Below are positions 20,907 to 28,985 of a DNA stretch of 64,000 bases, one piece after another (the stretch's first letter is position 1; each line of letters begins with the position of its first letter). This DNA comes from Arachnia rubra. GTDB lineage: Bacteria; Actinomycetota; Actinomycetes; Propionibacteriales; Propionibacteriaceae. The position numbers and the translations under genes are program-made. The notes beneath the pieces were generated by a model that was not told the DNA's origin, made no database searches, and saw only the letters and a list, made by a program, of their open reading frames with translations. The stretch is from the NCBI RefSeq assembly GCF_019973735.1, contig NZ_AP024463.1, positions 868,001 through 932,000 on the forward strand. The letters are read 5' to 3'.

Positions 20907-21202
20907 GCACCGAAGCCTACCTGGTGCTGGCGGCGATGCTGTTCGCCGTCGGCGCACTCGGATTCCTGCTGCGCCGCAACGCGCTCATCGCCTTCATGAG
21001 CGTGGAGCTGATGCTGAACTCCGCGAACCTCGTGTTCGTGACCTTCGCCCGTCAGCACGGCGGGCTCGATGGGCAAGTGGCCTCGTTCTTCGTCATGGTG
21101 GTCGCCGCCGCAGAGGTCGTGGTCGGCCTGGCCATCATCGTCGCCGTCTATCGGGCCCGTCGCTCGGCTTCAGTCGACGACGCGAACCTACTGAAGCTCT
21201 GA
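20903..21202 (+). CDS. nuoK: NADH-quinone oxidoreductase subunit K
   Basis: 99 aa, three helices, with the two conserved membrane glutamates in [11 protein letters not shown] and [14 protein letters not shown] start overlapping the nuoJ stop. Confidence 0.95.
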   Translation: MSTEAYLVLAAMLFAVGALGFLLRRNALIAFMSVELMLNSANLVFVTFARQHGGLDGQVASFFVMVVAAAEVVVGLAIIVAVYRARRSASVDDANLLKL

Positions 21203-21212
21203 AGGGGTTGCC

Positions 21213-23117
21213 GTGCTGTTGGAAACCGTCGCGACGATACCCGCCACGGGGCTGTTCAGCTTCGCCTGGCTTCTGATCGCCATCCCCCTGGCTGGCGCGG
21301 CCCTGCTGCTGGTCCTGGGACGCCACTGCGATGCCTGGGGGCACTGGCTGGCCACCGCCTGCTGCCTGGCCCCATTCATCATCGGGGTGCTGCTGTTCAG
21401 CTCGATGTTGAGCGCCGACGAGGGGCAGCGTGCCGTCAATCTATATCTCTATGACTGGATCAGCGCCGGCTCGTGGAATCTTGGCTTCGGGCTGCTGATC
21501 GACCAGCTCTCGATCCTGTTCGTGTTGCTGATCACGGGTGTCGGGTCGCTGATCCACATCTACTCGATCGGCTATATGGCTCACGACGAGCGGCGCCGCA
21601 GGTTCTTCGCGTACCTGAACCTGTTCATCGCGGCGATGCTCACGCTGGTGCTGGCCGACAGCTACCTGGTGCTGTTCCTCGGCTGGGAGGGTGTCGGCCT
21701 GGCCTCCTACCTGCTGATCTCCTTCTGGCAGCACAAGTCCTCCGCGGCCGCCGCCGGGCGCAAGGCGTTCGTCGTCAACCGGGTCGGCGATCTGGGGATG
21801 GCAATGGCCATCTTCACGATGCTGTCGCTGTTCGGCAGCACCGCCTTCTCGGCCGTGAGCCTGGGGGCTCCGCGGCTGGACGCCGGCACGGCCACACTGC
21901 TGGGCTGCCTGCTGCTGGTGGGGGCCTGCGGCAAGTCGGCGCAGGTGCCGTTGCAGTCGTGGCTGCTGGACGCCATGGAGGGTCCCACGCCGGTGTCGGC
22001 CCTGATCCACGCGGCCACGATGGTCACGGCGGGTGTCTACCTGGTGGTCCGCAGCCATCCGATCTACCAGGTCAGCGAGGCCGCAACCCTCGCCGTCGCG
22101 ATCGTGGGCGTCGTGACGCTGCTGGCGGGCGCCTGGATCGGCACCGCCAAGGACGACATCAAGAAGGTCCTCGCGGGCTCCACGATGTCGCAGATCGGGT
22201 ACATGATGCTGGCTGCCGGTCTTGGACCCGCTGGGGCCGCCTTCGCGATCTTCCACCTGATCACCCACGGCTTCTTCAAGGCGAACATGTTCCTCGGCGC
22301 CGGGTCCGTGATGCACGGCATGAATGACGACGTGAACATGCGGCACTTCGGCGCCCTGGCGAGAGCCATGCGGTGGACTTTCCTGACCTTCGCCATGGGT
22401 TATCTGGCCATCATCGGGTTTCCGTTCACGGCCGGTTTCTACTCGAAGGACCACATCATCGAGGCGGCCTTCGAACACAACATCATCCTCGGGGTGCTGG
22501 CGATCCTCGGCGCCGGGATCACCGCGTACTACATGACGCGGCTGATGATGATGACCTTCTTCGGCCGCAGGCGCTGGCAGGAGAACGTCCATCCGCATGA
22601 GTCCCCGGCCGTGATGACCGTGCCGCTGGTGATCCTCGCCGTCGCGTCCCTGGCCGCGGGCCTGCTGATGAACAACTGGATCCAGGACTGGCTGGCCCCG
22701 GCCACCGGGTCGCATCCTCATGAGACCAGTCTGCTGGCATTCACCTGGATCGGTCTGATCACCCTCGTCGTCGTGGCCGCCGGCGTCGCCCTCGGCTGGT
22801 GGCTGCACAGCGGCGCGATCCCGGCTCAGCCTCCCAGGACCCGCAACCCGCTGGTGCTCGCCGGCCGCAACGACCTGTACGGGGACGCAGTGAACACCTA
22901 CGCGGTGGTGGGCCCGGTCAAGGGGGTCGCCACGGTGCTCAGCCTCGCGGACCAGGGCGTGGTGGACGGGATCGTCCGGGGCTCCGGTCACGGGGCGGTG
23001 GGCCTGGCGGGCCTGCTGCGGCGGGCGCAGAACGGCTACTCCCGCACCTACGCCCTGACCCTGGTGATCGGCGTGGTGATCCTGGGTGCAGTCGTGGTTC
23101 TCGGGCAGCTGGTCTGA
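21213..23117 (+). CDS. nuoL: NADH-quinone oxidoreductase subunit L
   Basis: 634 aa antiporter-like proton-pumping subunit with many membrane helices. Signatures: SIGYMAHDERRRRFFAYLN, FLGWEGVGLASYLLI, LDAMEGPTPVSALIHAATMV and LITHGFFKANMFLGAG. GTG start at 21213 with GAAGGGG upstream. The long amphipathic region and final helix are in the last 120 residues. Confidence 0.95.
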   Translation: MLLETVATIPATGLFSFAWLLIAIPLAGAALLLVLGRHCDAWGHWLATACCLAPFIIGVLLFSSMLSADEGQRAVNLYLYDWISAGSWNLGFGLLIDQLSILFVLLITGVGSLIHIYSIGYMAHDERRRRFFAYLNLFIAAMLTLVLADSYLVLFLGWEGVGLASYLLISFWQHKSSAAAAGRKAFVVNRVGDLGMAMAIFTMLSLFGSTAFSAVSLGAPRLDAGTATLLGCLLLVGACGKSAQVPLQSWLLDAMEGPTPVSALIHAATMVTAGVYLVVRSHPIYQVSEAATLAVAIVGVVTLLAGAWIGTAKDDIKKVLAGSTMSQIGYMMLAAGLGPAGAAFAIFHLITHGFFKANMFLGAGSVMHGMNDDVNMRHFGALARAMRWTFLTFAMGYLAIIGFPFTAGFYSKDHIIEAAFEHNIILGVLAILGAGITAYYMTRLMMMTFFGRRRWQENVHPHESPAVMTVPLVILAVASLAAGLLMNNWIQDWLAPATGSHPHETSLLAFTWIGLITLVVVAAGVALGWWLHSGAIPAQPPRTRNPLVLAGRNDLYGDAVNTYAVVGPVKGVATVLSLADQGVVDGIVRGSGHGAVGLAGLLRRAQNGYSRTYALTLVIGVVILGAVVVLGQLV

Positions 23118-23133
23118 GGAAGGAAGAACGCAC

Positions 23134-24645
23134 GTGATCAACTCGATTCCCCTGCTGAGCATCCTCGCGTTGCTACCGCTGGCCGGCAGTCTGGTCTTGG
23201 CCTGCATGCGCGGTGCGGCCGCCCGCGTCACCGGGCTGGGTTTTGCCCTCGCCACCACCGCCGCCGGCGTCTTCGTCTTCGTCCTGGGGCGTGGGATGCC
23301 GTTGGTGGAGGAGGTGCCGTGGATCAGGATGATCGGGGCCTTCTACGCTCTCGAGCTGGAGCCGATGAGCGCCATCATGGTGCTGCTCACCGTGATCCTG
23401 ACGCCGCTCGTGCTGATCGCCGAGTGGCGGGTCGGTGAGGCTGAGGGCTCCCGGTGGCCGACGCGCACCTTCTTCGCCCTGGCGCTTGCCCTGGAGGGGC
23501 TCTCCCTCCTGGTGTTCATGTCCAGTGACCTGCTGCTGTTCTACGTGCTGTTCGAGGCCACGCTGATCCCGATGTACTTCATGATTTCGGGGTTCGGAGG
23601 ACCGGAGCGGGCTGCGGCCGCGGTGAAGTTCCTGCTGTTCTCGCTGGCCGGTGGCCTGGTGATGCTGGTCGGTGTCGCCGGCCTGTACGCCGTCTCCACA
23701 GCGGCCGGCGAACCGAGCCTGCTGATCCGCGACCTGGCAGCCCTCGATCTGGGGAGCGACCTCGGACGCTGGTTGTTCGCCGCGTTCTTCTTCGCCTTCG
23801 CCGTGAAGGCGCCGATGGCGGGGCTGCACACCTGGCTGCCTGACACCGCGGAGCAGGCCACCTCCGGGTCGTCGACGATGCTCGTCGGCATCCTCGACAA
23901 GATCGGCACCTTCGGGATGATCAAGATCTGCCTGGTGATCTTTCCGGAGGCTTCCCAGTGGGCCACGCCCCTGATCCTGGTGTGGGCGATCGTCTCGATG
24001 ATTTACGGTGCCCTGATGGCGCTGGCCAGCCCCGACCTGCTGCGCTTCGTGTCCTACACATCCGTCAGCCACTTCGGGTTCATGGTGTTCGGCATCTTCG
24101 CGCTCACCACGCAGTCACTCGCCGGCTCGGTCTTCTACATGCTCAACCACGGCTTCTCCACCGCCGCGCTGTTCTTGGTCGTCGGTTTCCTCGTGAGACG
24201 CCGCGGCACCGCGGCCATCGAGGCCTATGGGGGAGTGCAGAAGACCGCCCCGGTGCTGGCTGGGTTCCTGCTGATGTCGGGCCTGTCGGCGCTGGCGCTG
24301 CCCGGCATGTCCAGTTTCGTCTCCGAGTTCCTGGTGATGGCGGGGTCCTGGCAGCGCTACCCGGTGCACACCGCGGTGCTCACCATCGGGATGGTGCTGG
24401 CCGCCTCCTATGTGCTCACCGTCTACAAGCGGACGATGACCGGTCCGGTCCGTGACGACGTGAGCAGGCACGTCAGCTCAGACCTTAGCCTGCGGGAACG
24501 CCTTGCCGTGGTGCCGCTGCTGGTGCTGCTGATCCTCTTCGGGTTCTTCCCGAAGCCGCTGCTGCAGGTGGCGGATGAGGCGGCCCGGAACGTGATGCAG
24601 ACCGTCGGCGCGACCGATCCCGCCCCCACGATCCAGGAGAACTGA
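23134..24645 (+). CDS. nuoM: NADH-quinone oxidoreductase subunit M
   Basis: 503 aa antiporter-like subunit. Signatures: LLFYVLFEATLIPMYFMI, FFAFAVKAPMAGLHTWLPD, SYTSVSHFGFMVFGI. GTG at 23134 is chosen because GAGGAAGGA precedes it and the hydrophobic N-terminus starts there. An ATG 48 bases upstream lies inside nuoL and adds polar residues. Confidence 0.94.
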   Translation: MINSIPLLSILALLPLAGSLVLACMRGAAARVTGLGFALATTAAGVFVFVLGRGMPLVEEVPWIRMIGAFYALELEPMSAIMVLLTVILTPLVLIAEWRVGEAEGSRWPTRTFFALALALEGLSLLVFMSSDLLLFYVLFEATLIPMYFMISGFGGPERAAAAVKFLLFSLAGGLVMLVGVAGLYAVSTAAGEPSLLIRDLAALDLGSDLGRWLFAAFFFAFAVKAPMAGLHTWLPDTAEQATSGSSTMLVGILDKIGTFGMIKICLVIFPEASQWATPLILVWAIVSMIYGALMALASPDLLRFVSYTSVSHFGFMVFGIFALTTQSLAGSVFYMLNHGFSTAALFLVVGFLVRRRGTAAIEAYGGVQKTAPVLAGFLLMSGLSALALPGMSSFVSEFLVMAGSWQRYPVHTAVLTIGMVLAASYVLTVYKRTMTGPVRDDVSRHVSSDLSLRERLAVVPLLVLLILFGFFPKPLLQVADEAARNVMQTVGATDPAPTIQEN

Positions 24646-26216
24646 TGAGCCTGCTTGAGATCAAAGTCCCGGACATGGAGTGGCTGCTTGAGGCCCCGCT
24701 GATCACGTTGCTGGTCGGCGCCACCCTGGGGGTGCTCTTCGAGGCCGTGATCCCCCGCGGGTACCGCTATCACACGCAGTCGGGGCTGGCGGCGCTGGTG
24801 ACTGTGACGGCGCTGGGACTGACCCTCTACAACTGGGCAGGCGGGCAGTTCAAGATCATCGCTCCCGGCAGTATCGCCCTGGATGGTCCCGCGTATTTCT
24901 TCTGGTCGCTGCTGCTGCTGGCCGGACTGGGCGCGGTGGCGCTGTTCGCCGAACGGACCGTCGCGGGTGGGGTCTCAGCCTTCGCCGCCTCTGCAGCCAC
25001 CGTCCCCGGGTCGCCGCTGGAGCGGGAGGCGGAGCGTCAGGAACACGAGCACACCGAGATCTTCCCGCTTCTGTTGTTCTCCCTGTTCGGGATGCTGCTG
25101 TTCGCGGCCGCGAACGACCTGCTGACGTTGTTCGTCGCCCTGGAGATCTTCTCGCTGCCGCTCTACCTGCTTTGCGGGATGGCGCGGCGGCGGCGCTGGC
25201 TGAGCCAGGAGGCGGCGCTGAAGTACTTCCTGCTCGGGGCTTTCAGCTCCGCGTTCTTCCTGTTCGGCGTGGCCCTGCTGTACGGGTACGCGGCGTCCTT
25301 CAGCTACGCCGGGGTGGCGCAGGCCATCGTCGAGGACCAGGCGCCGCGGGTGCTGCTGCTGGCGGGACTGGTGATGGTTGCCGTTGGCTTGCTGTTCAAG
25401 GTCGGCGCCGTGCCGTTCCACGCCTGGACTCCCGATGTCTACACCGGCGCGCCGACTCCTGTCACCGGTTTCATGGCGATCGCCACCAAGACGGCGGCCG
25501 TCGCCGCGCTGCTGCGGGTGTTCTACGTCGCCCTCGGCGGGGCGCGCTGGGATTGGCAGCCGGTCATCGCAGCTGTCGCGGTGGCGACGATGGTGGTCGG
25601 CGCGGTGGTGGGCCTGGTGCAGCAGGACATCAAACGCCTACTGGCCTACTCGTCCATCGCGCATGCCGGATTCATCCTGACCGGTCTCGTCGCGGCCGTC
25701 GGTGCGACCAGCCAGGGCGGTGTCTCCTCGGTGGGGTCCATTGCTTTCTATCTGCTGGCCTACGGGTTCGCGACCCTGGGCGGGTTCGGCATCATCACGA
25801 TGGTGCGGCGTGCCGGGGGAGAGGCCAACGGGATCGCCGCCTGGCAGGGGTTGGGCAGGACCAACCCGCTCATCGCCGGGATCATGACGCTGTTCCTGCT
25901 CAGTTTCGCCGGCATCCCGCTGACGGCGGGGTTCGTCGGCAAACTGGTGGTCTTCGCTGCGGCCTGGCGGGGCGGCTATGGCTGGCTGGTGCTGGTCGCG
26001 GTGATCGCCAGCCTCGTTGCGGCCTTCTTCTACCTGAGGGTCGTGGTGGCCATGTGGTTCAAGGGCGCTGAGCGTGGCGAGCGGGGCACGGTGGCCGAGG
26101 CCTCGGGCTGGACCTGGGCTGTTGTCGCGGTGGCCGCTGTGGCGACGGTCGTCCTTGGGTTGGTTCCGGGTAGCATTCTTGATCTGGCGGCTGGTGCCGC
26201 ACAGTTCATCCGCTGA
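24645..26216 (+). CDS. nuoN: NADH-quinone oxidoreductase subunit N
   Basis: 523 aa antiporter-like subunit, last of the complex I genes. Signatures: LFVALEIFSLPLYLLCGM, KVGAVPFHAWTPDVYTGAP, KRLLAYSSIAHAGFIL, and FAGIPLTAGFVGKLVVF. One-base overlap with nuoM (TGATG). Confidence 0.95.
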   Translation: MSLLEIKVPDMEWLLEAPLITLLVGATLGVLFEAVIPRGYRYHTQSGLAALVTVTALGLTLYNWAGGQFKIIAPGSIALDGPAYFFWSLLLLAGLGAVALFAERTVAGGVSAFAASAATVPGSPLEREAERQEHEHTEIFPLLLFSLFGMLLFAAANDLLTLFVALEIFSLPLYLLCGMARRRRWLSQEAALKYFLLGAFSSAFFLFGVALLYGYAASFSYAGVAQAIVEDQAPRVLLLAGLVMVAVGLLFKVGAVPFHAWTPDVYTGAPTPVTGFMAIATKTAAVAALLRVFYVALGGARWDWQPVIAAVAVATMVVGAVVGLVQQDIKRLLAYSSIAHAGFILTGLVAAVGATSQGGVSSVGSIAFYLLAYGFATLGGFGIITMVRRAGGEANGIAAWQGLGRTNPLIAGIMTLFLLSFAGIPLTAGFVGKLVVFAAAWRGGYGWLVLVAVIASLVAAFFYLRVVVAMWFKGAERGERGTVAEASGWTWAVVAVAAVATVVLGLVPGSILDLAAGAAQFIR

Positions 26217-26230
26217 TCTCTGGAGTCACC

Positions 26231-27181
26231 TTGGCGCTCGACATCGAAGCCCTCTCGGTCCGTTTCGAGGAGCAGCTGCGGCGGGTCGCCGTGGCTGATT
26301 CCCCGTTCGTCACCGAGGTTGCCGGTCATCTCATAGCTGCTGGAGGCAAACGTTTCCGGCCCCAGCTGGTCTACCTGGCGTCGGAGTTCGGCGGCGGGGC
26401 AACCGAGGAGGACCTGTTGCGGGCCGCTCTCGTGATGGAGCTGACCCACGTGGCGAGCCTCTACCACGACGACGTCATGGATGAGGCCGAGCTGCGGCGG
26501 TCCGCGCCGTCCGCGAACTCCCGGTGGGGCAACTCCATCGCCATCCTGACCGGCGACTACCTGTTCGCGAAGGCGTCGATCCTGGTGGCCGATCTCGGCA
26601 CCGACTTCGTGCGCCTCCAGGCACAGACCTTCACCCGGCTCGTGCAGGGGCAGATCGCGGAGACCCTCGGGCCTGCGCAGGGGGAGCCGCCGCTGCAGCA
26701 CTACCTGCAGGTGATAGCCGACAAGACCGGGTCGCTGATCGCCGCCTCGGCGCTGTTCGGGGCGATGGTGGCGGGCGCCTCCCAGGAGATCCAGGACGCC
26801 CTGGCCGCCTACGGCGAGGAGGTCGGGCTGGTGTTCCAGCTGAGCGACGACATCATCGACATCACCAGCGACGTCACGGGCAAGACCCCCGGCACCGACC
26901 TGCGCGAGGGAGTGCCGACCCTGCCGACGCTGCTGCTGGCCGACTCCCAGGACCCTGCTGACCAACCCCTCAAGGATCTCCTGGCCGGCGATCTGAGCGA
27001 CGACGCTGCCCTTGTGGAGGCGCTGACTGCGCTGCGTTCCCACCCGGTCATCGAGCGGTCGCGGGCCCAAGTGCGCCACCATGCCAGTCTCGCCAGGCAG
27101 CACCTGGGCCCGCTGCCCGACGGCGAGGCGAAGCAGCTGCTGCTCCAGGTCTGTGACGATCTGGTGGAGCGCTCAGCCTGA
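26231..27181 (+). CDS. polyprenyl diphosphate synthase, probably for the menaquinone side chain
   Basis: 316 aa trans-prenyltransferase. Family sites in order: AAGGKRFRPQLVY (IPP site), LYHDDVMDEAELRR (first Asp-rich motif), GDYLFAKA, and QLSDDIIDITSD (second Asp-rich motif). It sits 14 bases after nuoN in the same direction, the usual actinobacterial position of the long-chain (heptaprenyl/octaprenyl-type) synthase feeding MenA. Chain length cannot be read. TTG start at 26231, with TGGAG upstream. Confidence 0.9.
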   Translation: MALDIEALSVRFEEQLRRVAVADSPFVTEVAGHLIAAGGKRFRPQLVYLASEFGGGATEEDLLRAALVMELTHVASLYHDDVMDEAELRRSAPSANSRWGNSIAILTGDYLFAKASILVADLGTDFVRLQAQTFTRLVQGQIAETLGPAQGEPPLQHYLQVIADKTGSLIAASALFGAMVAGASQEIQDALAAYGEEVGLVFQLSDDIIDITSDVTGKTPGTDLREGVPTLPTLLLADSQDPADQPLKDLLAGDLSDDAALVEALTALRSHPVIERSRAQVRHHASLARQHLGPLPDGEAKQLLLQVCDDLVERSA

Positions 27182-27254
27182 CCGGCGCGGCGACGAGCTG
27201 TGGCATCAGCGGCCCCGGCCCCGGTAATTGGCGCCTCCCCTAGACGGCAGGCGC

Positions 27255-27794
27255 TCACCCCAGCCAGCGGTCCAGGCCGTCGTCGCAATCCCAGTGGCTC
27301 AGATCCGCGGCCTCGTGGTCGGTCAGAAGGATGTCGCGGAAGGCCCGTTCCACCCGGCCGCGGTCGGCGAGGAGGTCGTCGCCGAAGACGTCCTCGACCA
27401 GTCTCGTCTCGTCGGCGATGGTGAGCACCGCCGCTAGCCGGGCGTCGAGCTCGTGGTGCTTGATCGCCTCCCAGAGGGGCCATGTGATGGCCTCCGGAGC
27501 GGCTGTCAGGGGCAGCGAGACCACGACATGGGTCCAGGCCCGTTCACGAAGGACGCTGGTCAGCGTGGGGACGAGATCCTCGCGGGTTGCGCAGGAGATG
27601 CACCCGTGTTCCAGGCGTATCCATGATTGGTCGATCAGACCGCCGGCATCCCAGCAGCGGCGGCTCAGGTCTCCGCCCGGCGACAGGTCGTGCTGGATGA
27701 CGAGGGCATCGGGCAGATCAACCAGGAGCGCGCTGGTGGCGGCAGCTCGGGCGACCTCATCCCACGCGGCGACCAGGGCGATGCGGGTGCTCAC
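27255..27794 (-). CDS. short CobW-like protein lacking the P-loop, in zinc-starvation operon
   Basis: 179 aa. The middle holds a CobW-family metal motif variant, [12 protein letters not shown], and the spacing of surrounding strands follows the CobW/COG0523 G-domain. However, the position where GxxGxGKT should be ([16 protein letters not shown]) has no Walker A, and the CobW C-terminal domain is absent. COG0523 proteins are normally 300-400 aa. The GTG start at 27794 overlaps the rpmE2 stop by 4 bp, so the two genes are translationally coupled and controlled from the Zur-like palindrome. Mycobacteria carry a CobW-like gene (Mrf) in the equivalent zinc-free ribosomal-protein operon that acts in ribosome hibernation; a related role here is inference. 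Confidence 0.7.
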   Translation of the reverse strand: MSTRIALVAAWDEVARAAATSALLVDLPDALVIQHDLSPGGDLSRRCWDAGGLIDQSWIRLEHGCISCATREDLVPTLTSVLRERAWTHVVVSLPLTAAPEAITWPLWEAIKHHELDARLAAVLTIADETRLVEDVFGDDLLADRGRVERAFRDILLTDHEAADLSHWDCDDGLDRWLG

Positions 27795-28036
27795 CGGATT
27801 CCGTAGCGCTGTTGGAACTTCTCGACGCGCCCGGTGACGCTGATACGGCGGGCCTTTCCCGTGTAGAAGGGGTGGCTGTCCGCGCTGATCTCCACGTCGA
27901 CCAGGGGGTAGGTGTTGCCGTCGCTCCACTCGATGGTCTGCCGGGAGGTCACGGTGGAGCGGATCAGGTAGGTGGCCTGGGTTGAGATGTCGCGGAAGAC
28001 GACGGGGTGGTAGTCGGGGTGGATGCCTGGCTTCAT
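27791..28036 (-). CDS. rpmE2: 50S ribosomal protein L31 type B (zinc-free)
   Basis: 81 aa with the type B signature [16 protein letters not shown] and the C-terminal HPFYTGKAR. There is no cysteine at all, so this is the zinc-independent form that replaces zinc-binding L31 during zinc starvation. Of two adjacent ATGs, the second (28036) is 6 nt from GGAGAGG. It is the first gene leftward from the shared Zur-like operator. Confidence 0.92.
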   Translation of the reverse strand: MKPGIHPDYHPVVFRDISTQATYLIRSTVTSRQTIEWSDGNTYPLVDVEISADSHPFYTGKARRISVTGRVEKFQQRYGIR

Positions 28037-28067
28037 CATGGACCTCTCCAGCTTGCGGATAGAATGC

Positions 28068-28088
28068 GAACCATTATCATTATCGTTC
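28068..28088. promoter_or_regulatory. Zur-like palindromic operator between divergent zinc-free ribosomal protein genes
   Basis: A 21-base imperfect palindrome: left arm GAACCATTAT, central C, right arm ATTATCGTTC, eight of ten positions pairing. Its AT-rich ATTATCATTAT core is typical of Zur/Fur-family boxes and stands out in GC-rich DNA. It lies 32 bases from the rpmE2 ATG and 27 bases from the rpmB ATG, so one repressor dimer pair could control both sides. Confidence 0.7.
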
Positions 28089-28114
28089 ATTCGTCATGCA
28101 ACTCAAGGAGAACA

Positions 28115-28351
28115 ATGTCGCGACACTGTCAGGTGACCGGGGCGGTCCCCGGCTTCGGGCGCAACGTCCCCTGGTCCAAGAAGAAGACCTCCCGCCGCTT
28201 CGACGTCAACGTGCAGACGAAGCGCTACTGGGTCCCGTCGCTTGGGCGCAACGTGAAGCTGAGGGTCTCGGCCAGGGGAATCAAGGTGATCGATGCCCGC
28301 GGAATCGACGCGGTGGTCGCTGACCTCATTGCCAAGGGAAGGAAGTTCTGA
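28115..28351 (+). CDS. rpmB: 50S ribosomal protein L28, zinc-free paralogue
   Basis: 78 aa. It opens MSRHCQVTG and lacks the two CxxC pairs of zinc-binding L28, leaving a single Cys. The [13 protein letters not shown] segment near the C-terminus is typical of L28. ATG at 28115 with AAGGAG upstream. First gene of the rightward zinc-starvation operon. Confidence 0.92.
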   Translation: MSRHCQVTGAVPGFGRNVPWSKKKTSRRFDVNVQTKRYWVPSLGRNVKLRVSARGIKVIDARGIDAVVADLIAKGRKF

Positions 28352-28353
28352 GG

Positions 28354-28521
28354 ATGGCAAAGAAGAATGACCTGCGTCCGCTGGTGCGGCTTCGCTCCAC
28401 CGCGGGAACCGGATACACCTATGTGACCCGGAAGAACCGCCGGAATGATCCCGACCGGATTAGCCTGCGGAAATACGACCCGGTCATCCGGAGTCATGTG
28501 GAATTCAAAGAGGCCCGCTGA
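28354..28521 (+). CDS. rpmG: 50S ribosomal protein L33, zinc-free paralogue
   Basis: 55 aa, with [20 protein letters not shown] characteristic of L33 and no cysteines, so the zinc ribbon is missing. It starts 2 bases after rpmB and shares one base with the rpsN start. Confidence 0.92.
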   Translation: MAKKNDLRPLVRLRSTAGTGYTYVTRKNRRNDPDRISLRKYDPVIRSHVEFKEAR

Positions 28522-28826
28522 TGGCGAAGCGCTCGAAGATAGTGCAGAACCAGCGACGCACTCGGGTCGTTGTCCAGCAGGCTGCGAAACGTGCGGCACT
28601 GAAGGCGGTGATCGCAGATCCGGATGCCAGCCCCGACGAGCGGTTTGTCGCTGTGAGAAGGCTTTCCTCACTCAAGCGTGATGGATCGCTGGTGCGGCTA
28701 CGAAACCGCGATGCCGTCGATGGCCGCCCTCGTGGTTTCCTGCGCGTGGCGGGTATCTCCAGGGTGCGTTTCCGCTCCATGGCACATCGCGGTGAGCTTC
28801 CGGGGATTGTCAAGTCGAGCTGGTGA
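28521..28826 (+). CDS. rpsN: 30S ribosomal protein S14, zinc-free long form
   Basis: 101 aa, the long S14 without the CxxC-CxxC ribbon. Recognised by RNRDAVDGRPRGFLRVAGISR and the C-terminal GELPGIVKSSW. One-base overlap with rpmG. Last gene of the zinc-starvation operon. Confidence 0.93.
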   Translation: MAKRSKIVQNQRRTRVVVQQAAKRAALKAVIADPDASPDERFVAVRRLSSLKRDGSLVRLRNRDAVDGRPRGFLRVAGISRVRFRSMAHRGELPGIVKSSW

Positions 28827-28917
28827 CTGCTGAAGGCCGCTGGCTGAAAGTTGAAGGGGTGATTATCTTCGATTGACCGAAAGGTGATGTCTCTCGTCTC
28901 TTTATGTTAACGTTCGT

Positions 28918-28952
28918 CAGCCTTACGGACGACAAGGTGGTTCGTAAGGCTG
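28918..28952 (+). promoter_or_regulatory. perfect hairpin in the leader of the first adhesin gene
   Basis: CAGCCTTACG and its exact complement CGTAAGGCTG are separated by 15 bases and lie 33 bases before the adhesin start. There is no T-tract, so an mRNA leader structure or protein-binding site is more likely than a terminator. Confidence 0.45.
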
Positions 28953-28985
28953 CAGACGGCATACGTGTGATTGAGAGGAAATTAC

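Noticed and set aside
21441..23258. 605-codon minus frame opposite nuoL
   Set aside because: Typical GC-rich shadow; nuoL is unambiguous.
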